A DNA stretch of 53,858 bases, taken from NCBI GenBank assembly GCA_945861785.1, contig CAMAWD010000038.1, positions 1-53,858 on the forward strand, written 5' to 3'. The position numbers and the translations under genes were made by a program. Under the pieces are notes generated by a model. That model did not search any database, was not told the DNA's origin, and worked only from the letters and a program-made list of their open reading frames with translations. Positions 51,593-53,858 of the stretch are shown piece after piece. The stretch's first letter is position 1; each line of letters begins with the position of its first letter. The stretch comes from Rhodoferax sp. OV413. Lineage in GTDB: Bacteria > Pseudomonadota > Gammaproteobacteria > Burkholderiales > Burkholderiaceae_C.

Positions 51593-51985
51593 ATGATAGG
51601 TGAATGGAACAATGGCACCGGCCGTCGCAAATCCAGCGTCGCGCGGGTGTTTCTGAAAAAGGGCACGGGCAAGATCATCGTCAACGGCAAGGACATTCAA
51701 TCGTTCTTCGGCCGCGAGACCTCGATCATGATCGTCAAGCAACCCCTGTTTTTGACCAACCACGTCGAAACCTTCGACATCATGGTCAATGTGGCAGGCG
51801 GCGGCGAGTCGGGCCAGGCCGGGGCAACGCGCCACGGCATCACCCGCGCCCTGATCGACTACGACGCAACCCTCAAGCCCGAGCTGTCCAAGGCTGGTTT
51901 CGTAACCCGCGATGCCCGCGAGGTCGAGCGTAAAAAGGTCGGCCTGCACTCCGCACGCCGGCGCAAGCAGTTCTCCAAGCGCTGA
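51593..51985 (+). CDS. rpsI: 30S ribosomal protein S9
   Basis: 130 residues starting [20 protein letters not shown], with [23 protein letters not shown] and the conserved C-terminal [18 protein letters not shown], whose last Lys-Arg reaches the ribosomal P site. AAGGAG precedes the start. Ends just before a strong terminator. Confidence 0.98.
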   Translation: MIGEWNNGTGRRKSSVARVFLKKGTGKIIVNGKDIQSFFGRETSIMIVKQPLFLTNHVETFDIMVNVAGGGESGQAGATRHGITRALIDYDATLKPELSKAGFVTRDAREVERKKVGLHSARRRKQFSKR

Positions 51986-51992
51986 TCCTGTC

Positions 51993-52037
51993 AGCCCCAA
52001 CAAAAAACCGCCCTTGTGGCGGTTTTTTGTTGGGGCT
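51993..52037 (+). terminator. Strong intrinsic terminator after rpsI
   Basis: A perfect 20-base stem (AGCCCCAACAAAAAACCGCC with its complement) and five-base loop CTTGT. The A and T runs within the stem allow it to work on both strands. Confidence 0.92.
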
Positions 52038-52060
52038 CGGGGTTTTGCTACGCTGTTGGC

Positions 52061-52497
52061 CGTGATTACTTAGTGCCTGGCAGAAAACCCCTGTTTTTAA
52101 AAAACTGCCGACCCCAAAATGCCGAGTTTGCGGTGGTTTTCTGGAATTGTCATGCTCGCAAGGGCTCGGGCGTCCGTTTTCGCGGTCGCCATGCGCGATG
52201 TTGCGTTTTTCGGGCGCGCGTAGCCCCGGATTTTTGCAATCCTGTCGTCAAGAAGGGGCTTCGCCCGCGCTTTGCTGCGCGGCCAGCTTGTAGGTCGTGT
52301 CTCGGTCGGCATAGTTCGTCGTCCTCTTCGCGCGCTCTTGCTCGTGTTGCCACAGGATTGCTCCAATGCGGTGGATATTTCTTGCCACCACGGCCAGTGC
52401 AACATAGCGCTTGAAGCCGTTGATGCCGTGGTCCGGGCAGCGGTCCAGGCCGTGCGCTAACAAAGGGGAAAGTTGTTGGTTTCTTTAAGTAATCACG
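52061..52497. mobile_element. Deleted IS remnant with 12-base terminal inverted repeats
   Basis: Left end CGTGATTACTTA (52061) and right end TAAGTAATCACG (to 52497) are perfect inverted repeats. The 8 bases CTGTTGGC stand directly outside both ends (52053-52060 and 52498-52505), like a target-site duplication. Inside is only the end of a transposase, so the element is about 437 bases and cannot move by itself. The IS family was not determined; an 8-base duplication would fit families such as ISL3. Confidence 0.65.
52248..52463 (-). pseudogene. Transposase C-terminal fragment
   Basis: 71 codons: AHGLDRCPDHGINGFKRYVA, LAVVARNIHRIGAILWQHEQ match the end of IS transposases of the ISNCY/IS1182-like style (R-x-x-x-x-G-x-x-G-F-x-R-Y-V-A-L-x-V-x-A-x-N-x-H-R-[LI]-G). 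The catalytic core is absent. Confidence 0.7.
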
Positions 52498-52530
52498 CTG
52501 TTGGCCGTGATCACTTAGAAAAACCAACAT
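52473..52530. repeat. Long imperfect palindrome at the right end of the IS remnant
   Basis: The arm reading GTTGGTTTCTTTAAGTAATC-ACG and its facing arm CGTGATCACTTAGAAAAACC-AAC pair with only about three mismatches over 23 bases around CTGTTGGC. It appears that a second IS end lies inverted against the first, which would extrude as a hairpin. Confidence 0.6.
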
Positions 52531-52747
52531 CGCAAGTCATTGTCTTCATTGAGTTTTTTGAGTTTTCCAAAATTCGGGCGGACAAAACGGCAGGAATTTG
52601 GATCGCCTGAAGTTTAAGGCTCGACAACGTGTTTCGAGGCTGCATTTCGGCAGGGAGCCGCGCTTTGACCCCAACATTGTTGGGGGTTCCTGGGTGGGGT
52701 CACTGTCCTGATGCCTGAGACTGACTACCTCGGGCCATCTGAAGATT

Positions 52748-53515
52748 TCAAAGATCCACAGGCGTGCCTTCGCTGTCCTCGACAGGCTCACCGGCAGCGC
52801 GCAAGCGTTTGATCTCTTGGTAGCGCGCATTTGCGATGGGATCATCATTGCGGTAGACGATATTGTCGTTGGCCATATCAATGCCGTTGATCCCAGGCAT
52901 CGATTTGAAATGATCCACCCAGTCCCCGCGTGGTTTGCGTTTCTCGACCAGGCCGCCGAGATATTGATCCAGACGTTTGTCGTGCGGGTGTGCGAGTTCG
53001 TGGGTGAGCGCAGCAAGATAGTCCCCTTTGTTCGAAGACATCCAATCAATTGAGAAGCCTGCCCTGTGGCAAAGCTCGGTATGAACCAGTAGCATGGTCC
53101 GACCGTTCCCGTCCAGGAATGGGTGACCCCATGCAAAAGCACCCATGACTTCGCCAGGCCGCTTTTTTATTCGAGCCTTGTCATTGCCAAGGTTCAGTCC
53201 CCACTCCACGGCGCGTTGGCACATCTCCGCGACTTCAAATTGAACCTCTGCACCCCTGCCTACCAGTCGGCCCACTCGAAGCATCTGTCGGTCTTCACCT
53301 GCCCATGGGTAGAACTCTCGAAAGAGGATCCGATGGACTTCAAGGAAGTGCTTGTACTCGATGGTGCCTTTCAAGGACTGGAGCAACGACAAAGCGCTTT
53401 CCAGATTGCTTTCGAAAAAGAAATGCTCCTGACGTTTGATCTCGTTTGTATCCGTCAGTCTCTCGACGTTACGGAGATAGCCCGCTGTTGCGTGGTCCTG
53501 GAACGGATCGAACAT
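52748..53515 (-). CDS. Fic-domain protein (variant active site)
   Basis: 255 residues. The Fic core has HPFLDGNGRTMLL at 131-143; it keeps His, Phe, Asp, Asn and the first Arg but has Leu where the second Arg (R-x-x-R) is usual. This Arg contacts the nucleotide phosphates, so the donor or activity may differ. Other parts: FREFYPWAGEDRQMLRVG (before the motif) and a helical C-terminus. I see no (S/T)xxxE(G/N) motif within the protein. The upstream gene overlaps its start by 47 bases and is a likely partner. Confidence 0.8.
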   Translation of the reverse strand: MFDPFQDHATAGYLRNVERLTDTNEIKRQEHFFFESNLESALSLLQSLKGTIEYKHFLEVHRILFREFYPWAGEDRQMLRVGRLVGRGAEVQFEVAEMCQRAVEWGLNLGNDKARIKKRPGEVMGAFAWGHPFLDGNGRTMLLVHTELCHRAGFSIDWMSSNKGDYLAALTHELAHPHDKRLDQYLGGLVEKRKPRGDWVDHFKSMPGINGIDMANDNIVYRNDDPIANARYQEIKRLRAAGEPVEDSEGTPVDL

Positions 53516-53849
53516 CTTTGGATTCCCTCATGTGGTTGGTCATCAATCGTGCCGCTTGACTTCCATTGATCAAATTCCGCTTCTTGAGCGCCACCAATAG
53601 CTTCTCAACTCGATCAAGCCGAACGTCATCGCCCGCCGCTCGTGTGACGGCTTCAGCCCAGTCATCCATTTGGGTACGCTTGTAGAAAACGTTGTGTGCC
53701 CGAGCAAAACGCTCGACAAACCCGCCCACACCGACCTTCGGCAGCAAGTCGATGTCTTGCGGCATATGCGGCAAATCTTTGACACTGTCCTGGTTTTTGG
53801 AGCGTACGTATTGAACGTGCCCGGCACCAATTTTCAACTTTCTAGCCAC
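53469..53849 (-). CDS. Partner of the Fic gene, unknown family
   Basis: 126 residues from an ATG at 53849 (only nine bases from the window edge, so a longer start cannot be excluded; MPQDIDLLPKVG at 53765 is another possible start). The C-terminal half (VEKLLVALKKRNLINGSQAA RLMTNHMRE) is helical. It overlaps the fic start, as antitoxins of Fic/Doc systems often do. No (S/T)xxxE(G/N) inhibitor motif is seen, so if it controls Fic it does so another way. Confidence 0.55.
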   Translation of the reverse strand: MARKLKIGAGHVQYVRSKNQDSVKDLPHMPQDIDLLPKVGVGGFVERFARAHNVFYKRTQMDDWAEAVTRAAGDDVRLDRVEKLLVALKKRNLINGSQAARLMTNHMRESKDVRSVPGPRNSGLSP

Positions 53850-53858
53850 TCGGTGACC

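Noticed and set aside
52097-52405. Minus-strand 102-codon open frame overlapping the IS remnant
   Set aside because: Different frame from the recognisable transposase end, no motif, and part of it is the shifted shadow of the transposase codons.
1-53858. tRNA, rRNA, CRISPR arrays, prophage structural genes, replication origin
   Set aside because: Looked for cloverleaf-like ends, repeat-spacer patterns and typical phage or replication proteins; none seen.

Overview
This window looks like a chromosome segment from a GC-rich betaproteobacterium, most likely Burkholderiales (Comamonadaceae/Rhodoferax-like). That is inferred from the exosortase-B exopolysaccharide (EPS) gene order, VPEP-type PEP-CTERM proteins and the rplM-rpsI pair; no rRNA gene is present to confirm it. 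Nearly everything from 52 kb down to 20 kb reads leftward and forms one large polysaccharide locus.

Layout. (1) 1-4.4 kb: nucleotide-sugar genes rfbB-rfbD-rfbA-(rfbC start), joined by 4-base ATGA overlaps, plus ugd. They supply dTDP-L-rhamnose and UDP-glucuronate. (2) 4.4-19.8 kb: a scrapyard of small toxin-antitoxin (TA) and mobile-gene remains (DUF4760-like, TumE/TumA-like, Fic, DUF2281, VapBC-like, PIN, AbiEi/AbiEii, RHH/ParE, UPF0175/DUF3368, an IS3 OrfA scrap). Through it run six remains of Rpn-type PD-(D/E)XK nuclease genes and three copies or pieces of fcl. The intact gmd-fcl pair (GDP-L-fucose) sits inside it. (3) 19.8-38.3 kb: the sugar-specific part of the EPS locus, from exosortase B (xrtB) and epsI through flippase, nitroreductase, pyruvyltransferase, polymerase, a secreted glycosidase and glycosyltransferases to a complete set of enzymes for GDP-6-deoxy-manno-heptose (gmhA, hddA, gmhB, hddC, dmhA/dmhB-like). 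(4) 38.3-41.2 kb: a small accessory insertion (ATP-binding/HTH proteins, VanZ, DUF2442, nucleotidyltransferase scrap, duplicated xrtB 5' end) that separates xrtB from the core. (5) 41.2-49.9 kb: the conserved core epsG-F-E-D-L-B-A plus an FxDxF PEP-CTERM protein. (6) 50-52 kb: rlmJ and the divergent rplM-rpsI operon with a strong terminator. (7) 52-53.9 kb: a deleted insertion-sequence remnant and a Fic-domain gene with its partner.

Working model. EpsA regulates, EpsB primes the lipid carrier, the glycosyltransferases and six-step heptose pathway build an acidic/deoxy-sugar repeat, Wzx flips it, the O-antigen-ligase-type protein polymerises it, and EpsD/E/F/G/L control length and export. Exosortase B with EpsI processes PEP-CTERM proteins.

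Most unusual observation. Rpn nuclease genes in the scrapyard have lost or broken their catalytic part, yet four of six keep a complete, start-codon-led C-terminal small ORF of 86-110 residues with the same ribosome-binding site. The middle of each carries a different number of short G-x-Q-E-G repeats. This matches the intragenic antitoxin (RpnS) described for rpn genes and suggests a set of solitary antitoxin-like genes.
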